NCBI GenBank assembly: GCA_050943595.1
Contig: JBMNPM010000009.1
Coordinates: 16,847 to 80,846 of the forward strand
Direction of reading: 5' to 3'
Origin: JAXGXJ01 sp050943595
GTDB taxonomy: Bacteria; Actinomycetota; Thermoleophilia; RBG-16-64-13
DNA length: 64,000 nt
The position numbers and the translations under genes are program-made. Position 1 is the first letter of the stretch. Every line of letters starts with the position of its first letter. This document shows positions 41,454 to 49,869 of the stretch, in pieces. The notes below the pieces were generated by a model. That model was not told the DNA's origin. It made no database searches and saw nothing but the letters and a program-made list of their open reading frames with translations.

Positions 41454-42046
41454 GATCGCACCTCGCTCTTACGGCTCCTCTCCCGGTCTTTGGCCCGTTT
41501 CATGGTCTTCTCATAGATGCGGCCCACCTCATCGGCGCCGGTCGCCTTCCGGGGAGTGAACTTCATCTTGCCCTTACTCACCATGGGGCCCATCAGGCCC
41601 ACGTCGGTCAGAGCCATCTTGGGGTTCATAGTGCCCATGTAAAACCTGGCCATGGAGTACAACTCTGGAAGCCGGCCGTATTGGGCAACGGATTTCATAA
41701 AGGCCTCATTGAAGGTCTTCACATGCTCGGGAACAGTGCGTTCCTGGGCGGTGGCCACTGTCTTGAGATTTTCGATGATGCCGGCGATGTCGATGTTTCG
41801 AGGGCAGCGGGCCGTGCACGTGAGGCACTGGACGCACAACTGGACGGCTTTGGAGTCCAGCACTCTGTCCACGAGGCCTACCTGCAACATGCGCATGATC
41901 TGGTTGGGAGTGTAGTCAAAGGTGAAGGCGGCAGGACAGCCGGCGGAGCAGTTACCACACTGGTAACAATCCCTGATGTCAGCCTCGACACTCTTCTTTA
42001 GTCTCTCCCGATAGGCCGCCGCCAGTGTCGCGTCGTATCGGATCAA
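41450..42046 (-). CDS. hdrC: Heterodisulfide reductase subunit C
   Basis: 198 residues from TTG 42046, with AGGAGG six bases upstream; a longer in-frame ATG at 42103 lacks such support. Two [4Fe-4S] motifs are present, C27-x2-C30-x2-C33-x3-C37 (CYQCGNCSAGCP) and C71-x2-C74-x2-C77-x3-C81 (CVQCLTCTARCP). HdrC wires HdrA to HdrB. It is the first gene of the seven-gene hdrCBA-flxDCBA run. The 200-base leader (42047-42246) holds AT-rich stretches and the palindrome ACTATAGT at 42185-42192, but I could not place convincing promoter boxes. Confidence 0.93.
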   Translation of the reverse strand: MIRYDATLAAAYRERLKKSVEADIRDCYQCGNCSAGCPAAFTFDYTPNQIMRMLQVGLVDRVLDSKAVQLCVQCLTCTARCPRNIDIAGIIENLKTVATAQERTVPEHVKTFNEAFMKSVAQYGRLPELYSMARFYMGTMNPKMALTDVGLMGPMVSKGKMKFTPRKATGADEVGRIYEKTMKRAKDRERSRKSEVRS

Positions 42047-42246
42047 ACCAACCCTCCTTCTTGGGAAAGATGGGTGCACAAAGCAAAACGAGTCAGCAAA
42101 CAATCTTTGGACGAATCTTGCCGAGTCGTTCCGTTACGAATCGACTATATCACCTAGGCCCTGGGGGGACATAGACTAACTACACTATAGTTCGCGGGCG
42201 CAAAAACGGTGATTTGCAGCTATTCCTCGCGTTATGGGCAGGGAGC

Positions 42247-43305
42247 CTAGAACGATGAAGACCCGTGACGCGGGAACATCCGGACCAGGCTGTAGTCGGT
42301 GCGGCGCTGCGCAGGAACAAAGCCGGCTCCACGGATGGCGCCGACCAGATCATCCCGGTTTGCTTTCACGTGGATGCCGGTGGCAGCGACCACGTTCTCC
42401 TCGATCATCGTGCTGCCCAAGTCGTCCGCCCCGAAGCGCAGTGCGATCTGCCCCATTTTCAATCCCTGCGTCACCCAGGAGGCTTGGATGTGGGGGACGT
42501 TGTCGAGATAGAGGCGCGAGACAGCCAGGGTCATCAAGTAGTCGATACCTGTAGCCTCGTCGACCTCGCCTTCAAGAGATGTGTGCCTGCTCTGGAAGCT
42601 CCACGGGATGAAGGCGCGAAAGCCACCGGTCTCATCCTGCAGATCGCGGATGGCGCGCAGATGGGCCACCCTGTCCTCCAGCGTTTCCACACTTCCGAAC
42701 ATCATGGTGGCGGTACTGGGTACACCCTGCCGGTGTGCCTCGCGCATCACCTCAAGCCACATCCGCGTGTTCGCCTTCCCCGGAGCCGCCTGTTCACGCA
42801 CTCTATCCACCAGGATCTCAGCACCTCCTCCCGGCAACGAATCGAGTCCCGCGGCCTTCAGCCGGCGTATGGTTTCGGCGATGGTGAGATCGCTGATCCG
42901 GGCGAGATGGGCGATCTCTGGTGCCGACAGCGAGTGGATGGTCACCGGAAAGCGTTCCTTGATAGAACTGAAGAGATCTTCGAAGTATTCGATGCCCAAG
43001 TCGGGGTGCAGGCCGCCCTGCATCATCACAGCGGTCCCGCCCAAGTCGAGCGTCTCCCGGATCTTCTCGTAGATCTCCTCACGCGAGAGTACGAAAGCCT
43101 CTGGTGCGCCGGGGCGGCAGTAGAAGGCGCAAAAGCGGCACCCCGAGATACAGACGTTCGTGTAGTTGATGTTGCGGTCGATGATAAAGGTCGCCAGCTC
43201 ACCCGGGACGAGGCGCTCGCGCACGGCCTGTGCTTGGGCGCCTACTTTGAGCAAATCGTGCGAACGCAGCAGCTCAAGGGCTTCTGCCTCCGTCAAGCGC
43301 GTCAT
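42247..43305 (-). CDS. mqnC: Cyclic dehypoxanthinyl futalosine synthase (MqnC)
   Basis: 352 residues. This radical-SAM enzyme cyclises dehypoxanthine futalosine in the futalosine route to menaquinone. The cluster motif is C52-x3-C56-x2-C59 (CISGCRFC). MQGGLHPDLGIEYFEDLF, GLDSLPGGGAEILVDRV, IPWSFQSRHTSLEG and ASWVTQGLKMGQIALRFGA separate it from its paralogue MqnE. It is last in the operon and overlaps mqnA by four bases. Confidence 0.94.
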   Translation of the reverse strand: MTRLTEAEALELLRSHDLLKVGAQAQAVRERLVPGELATFIIDRNINYTNVCISGCRFCAFYCRPGAPEAFVLSREEIYEKIRETLDLGGTAVMMQGGLHPDLGIEYFEDLFSSIKERFPVTIHSLSAPEIAHLARISDLTIAETIRRLKAAGLDSLPGGGAEILVDRVREQAAPGKANTRMWLEVMREAHRQGVPSTATMMFGSVETLEDRVAHLRAIRDLQDETGGFRAFIPWSFQSRHTSLEGEVDEATGIDYLMTLAVSRLYLDNVPHIQASWVTQGLKMGQIALRFGADDLGSTMIEENVVAATGIHVKANRDDLVGAIRGAGFVPAQRRTDYSLVRMFPRHGSSSF

Positions 43306-44156
43306 CGCATTGCTATCTCGTCGATAAACCGCAATGCCGGTATCTCTTCCAGCTCACCCGCTTGGTAGGCCAGTTCGTAGAAGCGTCGCAGGCCCTGCTG
43401 GTACGCGGGTGGGAAGTCGTAGTGCAGGATACTGAAGTAGCGGCCCAGCGCTCTTCGGTCCAGGCTTGAACGGTCCAGCGCCGATTCCACCACCTCCGCC
43501 TGATGCTCCCGTCCGTAATCCATGCATGCCACCAGTTCATCTTCGACGGCCAAGAGCTCCCTGCCGTCGGTGCGGGCAAACTCCTCCCTAGCCGCCCACA
43601 CGGCGTACACCATGGGCAGACCCGTCCACTCCTGCCAGAGTTGGCCGAGATCCCAGCAGGTAGCGCCGGGCTCTGGGAAGTAAAGGGCATCCAGACCCTC
43701 GTCGCCGATGACCAGCACGGCGTCGTGGCCCTCCAGCGCTTCGTGGACGGAGCCGTCGAGGATGCCGTAGGAGACATTCAAGTCGTAGCGCAGTTTGAGG
43801 ATGGTCTTGAGCAGGGCTACCGAGGTGGCGCTCTGCCGGGTGAGGGCCACGCTTCGTATGCTCTGGAGGGGCCTGCGGGTCACCAATTGGATGCTGTCTA
43901 CCGCTCCTACAGAGGAGATACTCAGGTGGCGGGAGAGCAACAGTCGGCGGTGGTTGCGTGCGTAGGCTATGGAACTGATGGGGCCCAGGTCGATGTGGGC
44001 GTCCGCCAACAGGCGGTTGAGGTCGGTCGGCACTCCGGGGACGAGCGTGAACCCCGGCCCGCCGCCGGCTCCGCCGGCCAAATCGCCACGCTGCTGCAGA
44101 CCGTAGTAGAGCGGATGACAATTAATAAAACCGATGTGCCCTACACGCACGGTCAT
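43302..44156 (-). CDS. mqnA: Chorismate dehydratase (MqnA)
   Basis: 284 residues. MqnA dehydrates chorismate to 3-enolpyruvyl-benzoate, the first step of the futalosine pathway. It has the periplasmic-binding-protein-like fold: VGHIGFINCHPLYYGL at the start, ISSIAYARNHRRLLL, SVGAVDSIQLVTRRPL, VLVIGDEGLDAL and WTGLPMVYAVWAAREEFA. It overlaps both neighbours mqnE and mqnC by four bases, so the three are translated together. Confidence 0.93.
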   Translation of the reverse strand: MTVRVGHIGFINCHPLYYGLQQRGDLAGGAGGGPGFTLVPGVPTDLNRLLADAHIDLGPISSIAYARNHRRLLLSRHLSISSVGAVDSIQLVTRRPLQSIRSVALTRQSATSVALLKTILKLRYDLNVSYGILDGSVHEALEGHDAVLVIGDEGLDALYFPEPGATCWDLGQLWQEWTGLPMVYAVWAAREEFARTDGRELLAVEDELVACMDYGREHQAEVVESALDRSSLDRRALGRYFSILHYDFPPAYQQGLRRFYELAYQAGELEEIPALRFIDEIAMR

Positions 44157-45277
44157 CGTGTATCACCTCCGGTGGCGGCAGTGTCATATCGATGCATCAC
44201 TCGGTACCAGCCGTCGCGTTCCACGGGTATCCTTCCGGCATCCTGAATCATACGTAGCAACTCACTCTTGGGAACGGCCTGTCCGAATTCGCTGCCGCTC
44301 ATGAGGCTGATGATCTCCTCCACCACCGTGCCGTGCATGTCGTCGGCTCCAAAGAAGAGGGCGACCTGCGCGAGTTTCAGTCCGGTCATCACCCAATAGG
44401 TCTTGATATGGGAGAAGTTGTCGAGCAGCAGGCGCGACACGGCGAGAGTCTTGAGATCATCGACTCCCGTAGTTGGCGGCAGGTGGGACAGCCCGGTGTT
44501 CTTAGGTTGGAAGGCGAGAGGGATGAAGGCCCGGAAACCGCCGGTGCGATCCTGAGCCTCACGGATTCGCAGCAGGTGATCCACCCGATCCTGATAGCTT
44601 TCCACATGGCCGTAGAGCATGGTGGCGTTGCTCTTTAGTCCCATATCGTGAGCCGTGCTGTGGATTTCGATCCATCGCTCACCCGATATCTTCTCAGGGC
44701 ACACCTGCCTGCGCACTCGGGCGGTGAGTATCTCAGCGCCACCGCCCGGGAGGCTGTTGAGCCCGGCTTCACTGAGATCTTTGAGTACGTCTGGCACCGA
44801 CAGTCCCTCCATTTGAGCGAAATGGGCAATCTCCGAGGCGGTGAAGGCCTTGATGTGGACGCCGGGTGCATAAGCGCGGATCTCCGCCACCATGGTCCGT
44901 ACTGCGCTGTACGGTAGTTGGGGGTGTTCGCCACCTACGATATGGATCTCGGTGGCCTCCTGATCGATCGCTTCGCGCGCCTTGGCCAGGACCTCCTCGA
45001 CGCTCAACGTATAGGCATCCGCTTCGCCCGGACGGCGCGAGAAGGCGCAGAAACGGCAATGGTTGCGGCATACGTTCGTGTAGTTGATATGGCGGTTGAC
45101 GACGAAATAGACATCGCTACCGCAACGACTCTTTCGGACTGTGTCGGCCAGACGTCCCACCCGCAGTAGGTCGGTAGATCTGAAGAGAGCGAGGGCATCG
45201 TCGCCGGAGAGACGCTCGCCCTGAGCTATCTTCTCTTCGACGGACGTGAGGGGATCGAGGCACGTACTGGAGGGCAT
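44153..45277 (-). CDS. mqnE: Aminofutalosine synthase (MqnE)
   Basis: 374 residues. This radical-SAM enzyme joins 3-enolpyruvyl-benzoate with S-adenosylmethionine to give aminofutalosine. The motif is C70-x3-C74-x2-C77 (CRNHCRFCAFSR). IVGGEHPQLPYS, FTASEIAHFAQ, GLNSLPGGGAEILTARV and YWVMTGLKLAQVALFFGADD are MqnE-type, clearly different from the MqnC encoded two genes downstream. A 37-base gap separates it from ubiE upstream. Confidence 0.94.
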   Translation of the reverse strand: MPSSTCLDPLTSVEEKIAQGERLSGDDALALFRSTDLLRVGRLADTVRKSRCGSDVYFVVNRHINYTNVCRNHCRFCAFSRRPGEADAYTLSVEEVLAKAREAIDQEATEIHIVGGEHPQLPYSAVRTMVAEIRAYAPGVHIKAFTASEIAHFAQMEGLSVPDVLKDLSEAGLNSLPGGGAEILTARVRRQVCPEKISGERWIEIHSTAHDMGLKSNATMLYGHVESYQDRVDHLLRIREAQDRTGGFRAFIPLAFQPKNTGLSHLPPTTGVDDLKTLAVSRLLLDNFSHIKTYWVMTGLKLAQVALFFGADDMHGTVVEEIISLMSGSEFGQAVPKSELLRMIQDAGRIPVERDGWYRVMHRYDTAATGGDTR

Positions 45278-45314
45278 ATTTGAGAGTCTAACACAGAGGT
45301 CCGGCAGGCTCCGG

Positions 45315-46037
45315 CTACACGGTGGCGTGGTGGAGCGCGATGATGCCCCCGGCTAGGATCTCGTAGCGGACGTTCTTGAGTCCCGCCTGCTCCATCAACG
45401 CTCGGAGCTCATCGGGGGGCGGAAAACGCTTTACAGAAGCGGGTAGATAGCTGTAAGCAAGCCGGTCCCGGGCGGCCAGCCGGCCCAGCCAGGGGACGGC
45501 CTTGTCGAACCACAGCCGGTAGAATTGTGCGAACACCGGGATCTGTGGCTGGGTGATCTCCAGGCACACCACCTTCCCGCCCGGCCGGCACACGCGGCGC
45601 ATCTCACTGAAGGCCTGCACGATGTCGGGCACATTACGGATGCCGAATCCTACCGTACAGGCGGCGAAGCCGGTCTCTGGCGAGCCGTTGGCGAAGGGTA
45701 GAGCGAGGACGTCGCCGTACATGAACTCCACGTAGAGCTGGGTGCGGCCGCTTTTTTCCCGAGCTGCATCGAGCATCTTGTCTGCTGTGTCCACCCCGAC
45801 CACTCGGCCGTTGTGTCCGACTACACGTTTGAGGGCAAAGGCGAAATCGCCCGTGCCGCAGCAGACGTCGAGGGTTGTATCGCCAGGACCGGCCTCGCTC
45901 ACGACTACGCCCAGTTCCCGCCAGCGGTGATGAAGGCCCGCGGTCATGAGATCGTTGAGACGATCGTAGGAACCGGCTATTTCGTCAAACATAGTCCGGA
46001 TCTTGCCGGGATCCGGCGTGGCGTCGACTCTGGTCAT
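45315..46037 (-). CDS. menG: Demethylmenaquinone methyltransferase (UbiE/MenG)
   Basis: 240 residues. It adds the final methyl group to demethylmenaquinone using SAM. Motifs are FDEIAGSYDRLNDLMTAGLH, the SAM site TTLDVCCGTGDFAFALK, and FGIRNVPDIVQAFSEMRRVC with GGKVVCLEITQPQIP. It overlaps the ubiA stop by four bases. Its place in the mqn operon confirms menaquinone rather than ubiquinone as product. Confidence 0.94.
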   Translation of the reverse strand: MTRVDATPDPGKIRTMFDEIAGSYDRLNDLMTAGLHHRWRELGVVVSEAGPGDTTLDVCCGTGDFAFALKRVVGHNGRVVGVDTADKMLDAAREKSGRTQLYVEFMYGDVLALPFANGSPETGFAACTVGFGIRNVPDIVQAFSEMRRVCRPGGKVVCLEITQPQIPVFAQFYRLWFDKAVPWLGRLAARDRLAYSYLPASVKRFPPPDELRALMEQAGLKNVRYEILAGGIIALHHATV

Positions 46038-46933
46038 GGCAGGTACAAGCTGATGGTGGTGAACACGAGGAAGACCACGCTAATGATGCCGTTCATGGTC
46101 ATGAAGGCCACTCCCACCTTGGCCAGGTCGACCTTTCGCATGAGCCAGTTCTCGTACAGGAGAAGGAGCGCGCACAGCGCTACCCCTATGTAGTAGACGT
46201 ACCCGGCTCCTTGGAGGTATCCCGTGGCCACGAGGAGCAACACGGCGGCCGCATGGAAGCCCCGGGTTGACCACAGGGCGGCTCTGGCGCCTAGATCTGC
46301 GGGGATGGAGTGCAGGCCTTGAGCTCTGTCGACGGTGACATCCATGAAGGCGTAGATGATATCGAATCCGGCGATCCACAGACCGACACCTGCACCCAGC
46401 ACGAACGGCTCCCATGTCACCTCCCCCGTCACTGCAACCCAGGCCCCCACAGGCCCAAGGCCGTCGGCCAGCCCAAGGAATAGGTGGCAGAGCCAGGTCC
46501 AGCGTTTGGTGTACGGGTAGATGATCATAGGGATGACCACCAGCGGCCACAGGTAGCGGGTGATTACCGGCAGGTTGAACGTGGCGGCTATCAGTACCCC
46601 TAGAGAGACCAAGGCGAAGATCCGGACCTGCAGTCTGCTGAGGAGTCCCGCCGGGATCTCTCGTCCCGCTGTGCGTGGGTTTAGGGCGTCGATACCGGCA
46701 TCGATGAGGCGGTTGAGAGCCATCCCCAGACTGCGTGCCGCCACCATGGCCACTGTGATCCAGAACATCCGCCAGAACCCAGGCACCTCCAGCCGGGCTA
46801 AGAAGGCGGCTGCAAAGGCGAAAGGGAGTGCGAAGACGGAATGCTCGAACTTGATCATCCGCCCCAGACGACCCACGTAGACGGCGACCGTTCTGGCCGC
46901 CTGCAGCCCTCCAAGGGCCATCGTCCGCGTCAC
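46034..46933 (-). CDS. mqnP: UbiA-family prenyltransferase (MqnP-type)
   Basis: 299 residues from GTG 46933 (AAGGA just upstream, one base after the ubiD stop); an in-frame ATG at 46960 overlapping ubiD is possible. It is a polytopic membrane enzyme with both Asp-rich motifs, NRLIDAGIDALNPRTAGRE and YAFMDVTVDRAQGLHSIP, which bind polyprenyl diphosphate with Mg2+. In the futalosine route it prenylates the 1,4-dihydroxy-6-naphthoate ring. Its position between ubiD and menG supports this over a 4-hydroxybenzoate role. Confidence 0.92.
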   Translation of the reverse strand: MTRTMALGGLQAARTVAVYVGRLGRMIKFEHSVFALPFAFAAAFLARLEVPGFWRMFWITVAMVAARSLGMALNRLIDAGIDALNPRTAGREIPAGLLSRLQVRIFALVSLGVLIAATFNLPVITRYLWPLVVIPMIIYPYTKRWTWLCHLFLGLADGLGPVGAWVAVTGEVTWEPFVLGAGVGLWIAGFDIIYAFMDVTVDRAQGLHSIPADLGARAALWSTRGFHAAAVLLLVATGYLQGAGYVYYIGVALCALLLLYENWLMRKVDLAKVGVAFMTMNGIISVVFLVFTTISLYLP

Positions 46934-46934
46934 C

Positions 46935-48380
46935 CTATCCTTTTCTATCTCCCAGTCCAAGGCTGGGCCACAGTTTGTCCACGCGTGCCTTTACTTCGGG
47001 CGACATCTCCACATCGGGCGGCCATTCGCGTAGGTGGCCTTCAGCGGCACCCTTCTGGGTCGCGTCGATACCGATTTTGCCTCCCCATAGGGGCTGAGGT
47101 GAGGAGTGGTCGAGGACATCGAGAGGACCTTGTGTGACCGTGATGTCTCGTGCCCAGTCCACATTATTAAGGACGCGCCAAGCTACTTGGGCGTAGTCGT
47201 GCACATCGACATCTGCGTCCACCACCACGATGCACTTACAGAACTGCATCTGCCCCGCTCCCCAGAGGGCGTGCATCACCTTGCGGGCATGCAGAGGGTA
47301 CCGTTTGCGCATCGACACGATGACGCAGTTGTGGAATCCCCCCTCCTTCGGCATATTCATGTCTACCATCTCCGGCAGAGTCATGCGCAGCAGGGGTGCG
47401 AACAGGCGTTCTGTGGCCTTGCCGATGTAGGTGTCTTCCATAGGTGCCCGGCCCACGATGGTGGTCGAGTAGATTGGGTCGTGGCGATGGGTGATGGCCG
47501 TGAGGTGCAGCACAGGATAATCGTCGGCCAGCGAGTAGTAGCCGGTATGGTCCCCGAAAGGCCCCTCCACCCGCGACTCCTTCACATCCACGTAGCCCTC
47601 GAGGACGAACTCGGCCTCGACCGGCACCTGCAGATCGACCGTGCGGCACTGCACCAGCTCTACCGCGCTTCCACGGAGGAAGCCGGCGAAGAGCATCTCG
47701 TCCATCCCGCCGGGCAGGGGCGCCGTGGCAGCATACGTAACGGCCGGATCGGTTCCGATGGCCACGGCCACTTCCATCCGGCCTCCCGACATCCGGTAGT
47801 GTTCCGCGGCGTCTTTGTGGATGTGCCAATGCATGCCCGTGGTTCGCTTATCAAAGACCTGCAGCCGGTACATGCCCACGTTGCGACGGCCCGTCTGTGG
47901 GTGGCGGGTGAACACTAGGGGCAGCGTGATGTAGCGCCCGGCGTCGAGAGGCCAGCACTGGAGAATGGGTAGTGCCGTTAGATCGATCTGGTCACCGGTC
48001 AGCACCACCTGTTGGCAGGCGCCCTGCTTGACGACGCGCGGCTGAAGTGCGGCCAGGTCCTTGAGGTGGGCCAATGTTTTCAGCTTCTGCCAGGCGGTGC
48101 TGGGGAGCTCCATGGCCACCAAGTCTTCCACACGGCGCGTCAACTCATCGTACGAGCTGACCCGTAGGGCAAGGCACATACGCTCGTGGCTACCGAACGC
48201 ATTAATCAGGACCGGGATTGTCGAGCCTTTGGGGTGCGTGAATAACAATGCTGCCCCCCCCGCCTTGCCGACCCGGTCGGCGATCTCCGTGATCTCGAGT
48301 ACAGGATCCACCGGTGTATCGATGGTGACCAGTTGGCCCTTGTCCCGGATGAGCTTCATGAAATCGCGAAGGTCCTTCAC
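46935..48380 (-). CDS. mqnL: UbiD-family prenyl-FMN-dependent decarboxylase (MqnL-type)
   Basis: 481 residues, normal for UbiD. It opens MKDLRDFMKLIRDKGQL and has GMYRLQVFDKRTTGMHWHIH, the active-site block ESRVEGPFGDHTGYYS with conserved acidic residues, and a C-terminal IDATQKG. It would remove the carboxyl group of the (prenylated) naphthoate. It needs prenylated FMN, supplied by UbiX at 10371-10994. Its start overlaps the glycosyltransferase stop by four bases. Confidence 0.92.
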   Translation of the reverse strand: MKDLRDFMKLIRDKGQLVTIDTPVDPVLEITEIADRVGKAGGAALLFTHPKGSTIPVLINAFGSHERMCLALRVSSYDELTRRVEDLVAMELPSTAWQKLKTLAHLKDLAALQPRVVKQGACQQVVLTGDQIDLTALPILQCWPLDAGRYITLPLVFTRHPQTGRRNVGMYRLQVFDKRTTGMHWHIHKDAAEHYRMSGGRMEVAVAIGTDPAVTYAATAPLPGGMDEMLFAGFLRGSAVELVQCRTVDLQVPVEAEFVLEGYVDVKESRVEGPFGDHTGYYSLADDYPVLHLTAITHRHDPIYSTTIVGRAPMEDTYIGKATERLFAPLLRMTLPEMVDMNMPKEGGFHNCVIVSMRKRYPLHARKVMHALWGAGQMQFCKCIVVVDADVDVHDYAQVAWRVLNNVDWARDITVTQGPLDVLDHSSPQPLWGGKIGIDATQKGAAEGHLREWPPDVEMSPEVKARVDKLWPSLGLGDRKG

Positions 48381-49498
48381 AACGCCTCCCAGCGCGTGTC
48401 TTTTTCGAGCACGCTACGGTACACCGCGAGCGTCTCCTCGGCTGCGTGGTCCCAAGAGAAGAGTGCGGATTGTCGGCGGCCTTCCCGGCGTAAGTGTTCG
48501 TAGAGATCAGGGTCGGTGGCCAGGCGGACGACGGCATCCTCGATACTTTCCAACGACGTGGGGTTAAAGAGTAGGGCTGCAGACCCGGTCACCTCCGGTA
48601 GCGACGACGAGTTCGAGACCACACATGGTGTGCCACAGGCCATCGCCTCCAGTGGGGGTAGACCAAAGCCTTCGTACAGCGAAGGGAAGATGAAGAGCAT
48701 GGCTGCCGAATACACAGCAGGTAGGTCATCGGCACGGATGAAACCGGGGAAAAAGACGTTTCCACTCATGCCGGTACGCTCCACCTCTTTCGCGATCGTC
48801 TTGAACAGGCCGGCCTGGAATCCTGCCAAGACGAGTGGCAGAGGCTCCGGCAGCCGTTTCTGGACTCGTGGCCAAGCCTGGAGAAGGCGGTGGAGGTTCT
48901 TCTCCGGACGAAAATCGCCCACCCAAAAGGCGAAGCGTTCGGGCAGAGCGTATCGGCTGCGGACCGCTCGGAGCATCTCGGGGTCGGACTGAGGTTGGAA
49001 CTCCTTCGAGACCCCGTTGTGGATGACACGCACCTTGGCGACGTTGACACCAGTGGAGGCACTCAGCGCTGAGCGGCTGATGTAGGAGACGGTGATAATA
49101 CGGTCCGCCTCTTGCACCGTTCGTGCCAGCTGCGATCTGTAGCGCATGTGCAGGAGGGGTCCGAATGTGCGAGGATACAGAAGCGGGGTCACGTCATGGA
49201 CTGTCGCCACCAAGGGGACCGGAGCTGGAGTCGGCGCCCACGTGCTGGGCACGTGCAGCAGATCGACGCCGGATTCTCGGACTATGTCCCGGAAGGCCGT
49301 GCGCCCTCGTGAGCTTAGGGGATCGATGTTGGCCGACACCAACGTGAAGGAGTCCGCGGAGGGGATGGCCCCCCTCTCTCCGTCCCGGCAGAAGACTACG
49401 AATTCGATATTCGTGGCGGCAAAAAAGATGAGCAGGTTTCGCGAATACGTGTCTATCCCTCGATAGCGCATCGCACGAGCATCAAAGCCTACCCTCAC
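48377..49498 (-). CDS. Family 4 (GT-B) glycosyltransferase
   Basis: 373 residues from GTG 49498, with GGAGG four bases upstream; a longer frame extends 67 codons further but is not conserved. GT4 features: the N-terminal VGFDARAMRYRGIDTYSRNL, the middle VSYISRSALSASTGV with VIHNGV, and the donor-site region YEGFGLPPLEAMACGTPCVV with the E-x7-E signature. It transfers a sugar from an activated donor; neither donor nor acceptor is evident. It is the first gene of the menaquinone operon and is translationally coupled to ubiD, an odd pairing. No other envelope polysaccharide genes are adjacent. Confidence 0.88.
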   Translation of the reverse strand: MRVGFDARAMRYRGIDTYSRNLLIFFAATNIEFVVFCRDGERGAIPSADSFTLVSANIDPLSSRGRTAFRDIVRESGVDLLHVPSTWAPTPAPVPLVATVHDVTPLLYPRTFGPLLHMRYRSQLARTVQEADRIITVSYISRSALSASTGVNVAKVRVIHNGVSKEFQPQSDPEMLRAVRSRYALPERFAFWVGDFRPEKNLHRLLQAWPRVQKRLPEPLPLVLAGFQAGLFKTIAKEVERTGMSGNVFFPGFIRADDLPAVYSAAMLFIFPSLYEGFGLPPLEAMACGTPCVVSNSSSLPEVTGSAALLFNPTSLESIEDAVVRLATDPDLYEHLRREGRRQSALFSWDHAAEETLAVYRSVLEKDTRWEAL

Positions 49499-49822
49499 AT
49501 GTCCTCCAACGTTCCTCCGGTCATGCACTCCGCCGAAAAAAGCGTCCTGCGTGTGGCTCTTGCCCCCATCCTGCCAAAACATTAGGATACCAATAGACGG
49601 CCGGCTGTCGGTCTGCGGCTCTTGGGGACCGGTAAACGATGTGGGTGTGATTCCCACCCAAGAGGGTATTCGCACAGCTGCACAATTGACGGATGACAAT
49701 TGAGTATCGGCTTACAGATCAACTTTGGCGTGTTGGCGTGCCCCTGATGACGGCGTGGAAGTAGGGGCCTTGCTGCAGGAAGTGAACGCCGATCTCTATT
49801 GCGCCAAGGAATTCAACTTCCG
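49499..49822. other. Intergenic stretch between glycosyltransferase and mog
   Basis: About 320 bases. It holds a small hairpin (TGGGTG/CACCCA, 49641-49659), two ACAATTGA copies 13 bases apart (49682, 49695) and a perfect tandem TTGGCGTG pair (49725-49740). From about 49704 to 49832 the plus strand stays open in one frame (…ADLYCAKEFNFRAR), perhaps a decayed gene end. No convincing promoter for the glycosyltransferase operon was found. Confidence 0.4.
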
Positions 49823-49869
49823 CGCGCGCTGATCGCGTTCTGGCGGCGAAGTGTCATAGTTCAGCAGTC
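49823..49869 (+). repeat. Right-half copy (E) of dispersed palindromic element
   Basis: GCTGATCGCGTTCTGGCGGC, then GAAGTGTCATAGTTCAGCAG, matches the right arm and terminus of the copy at 30134-30290; the left half and the hairpin are absent. The terminus overlaps the 3' end of mog and contains its last four sense codons and stop. Confidence 0.78.

Noticed and set aside
49636..49690. Possible cobalamin-type riboswitch piece (GTGTGATTCCCACCC)
   Set aside because: Only a local similarity and a 6-bp hairpin are seen; the B12-box core and the other conserved helices are absent, and the downstream genes are not B12-related.
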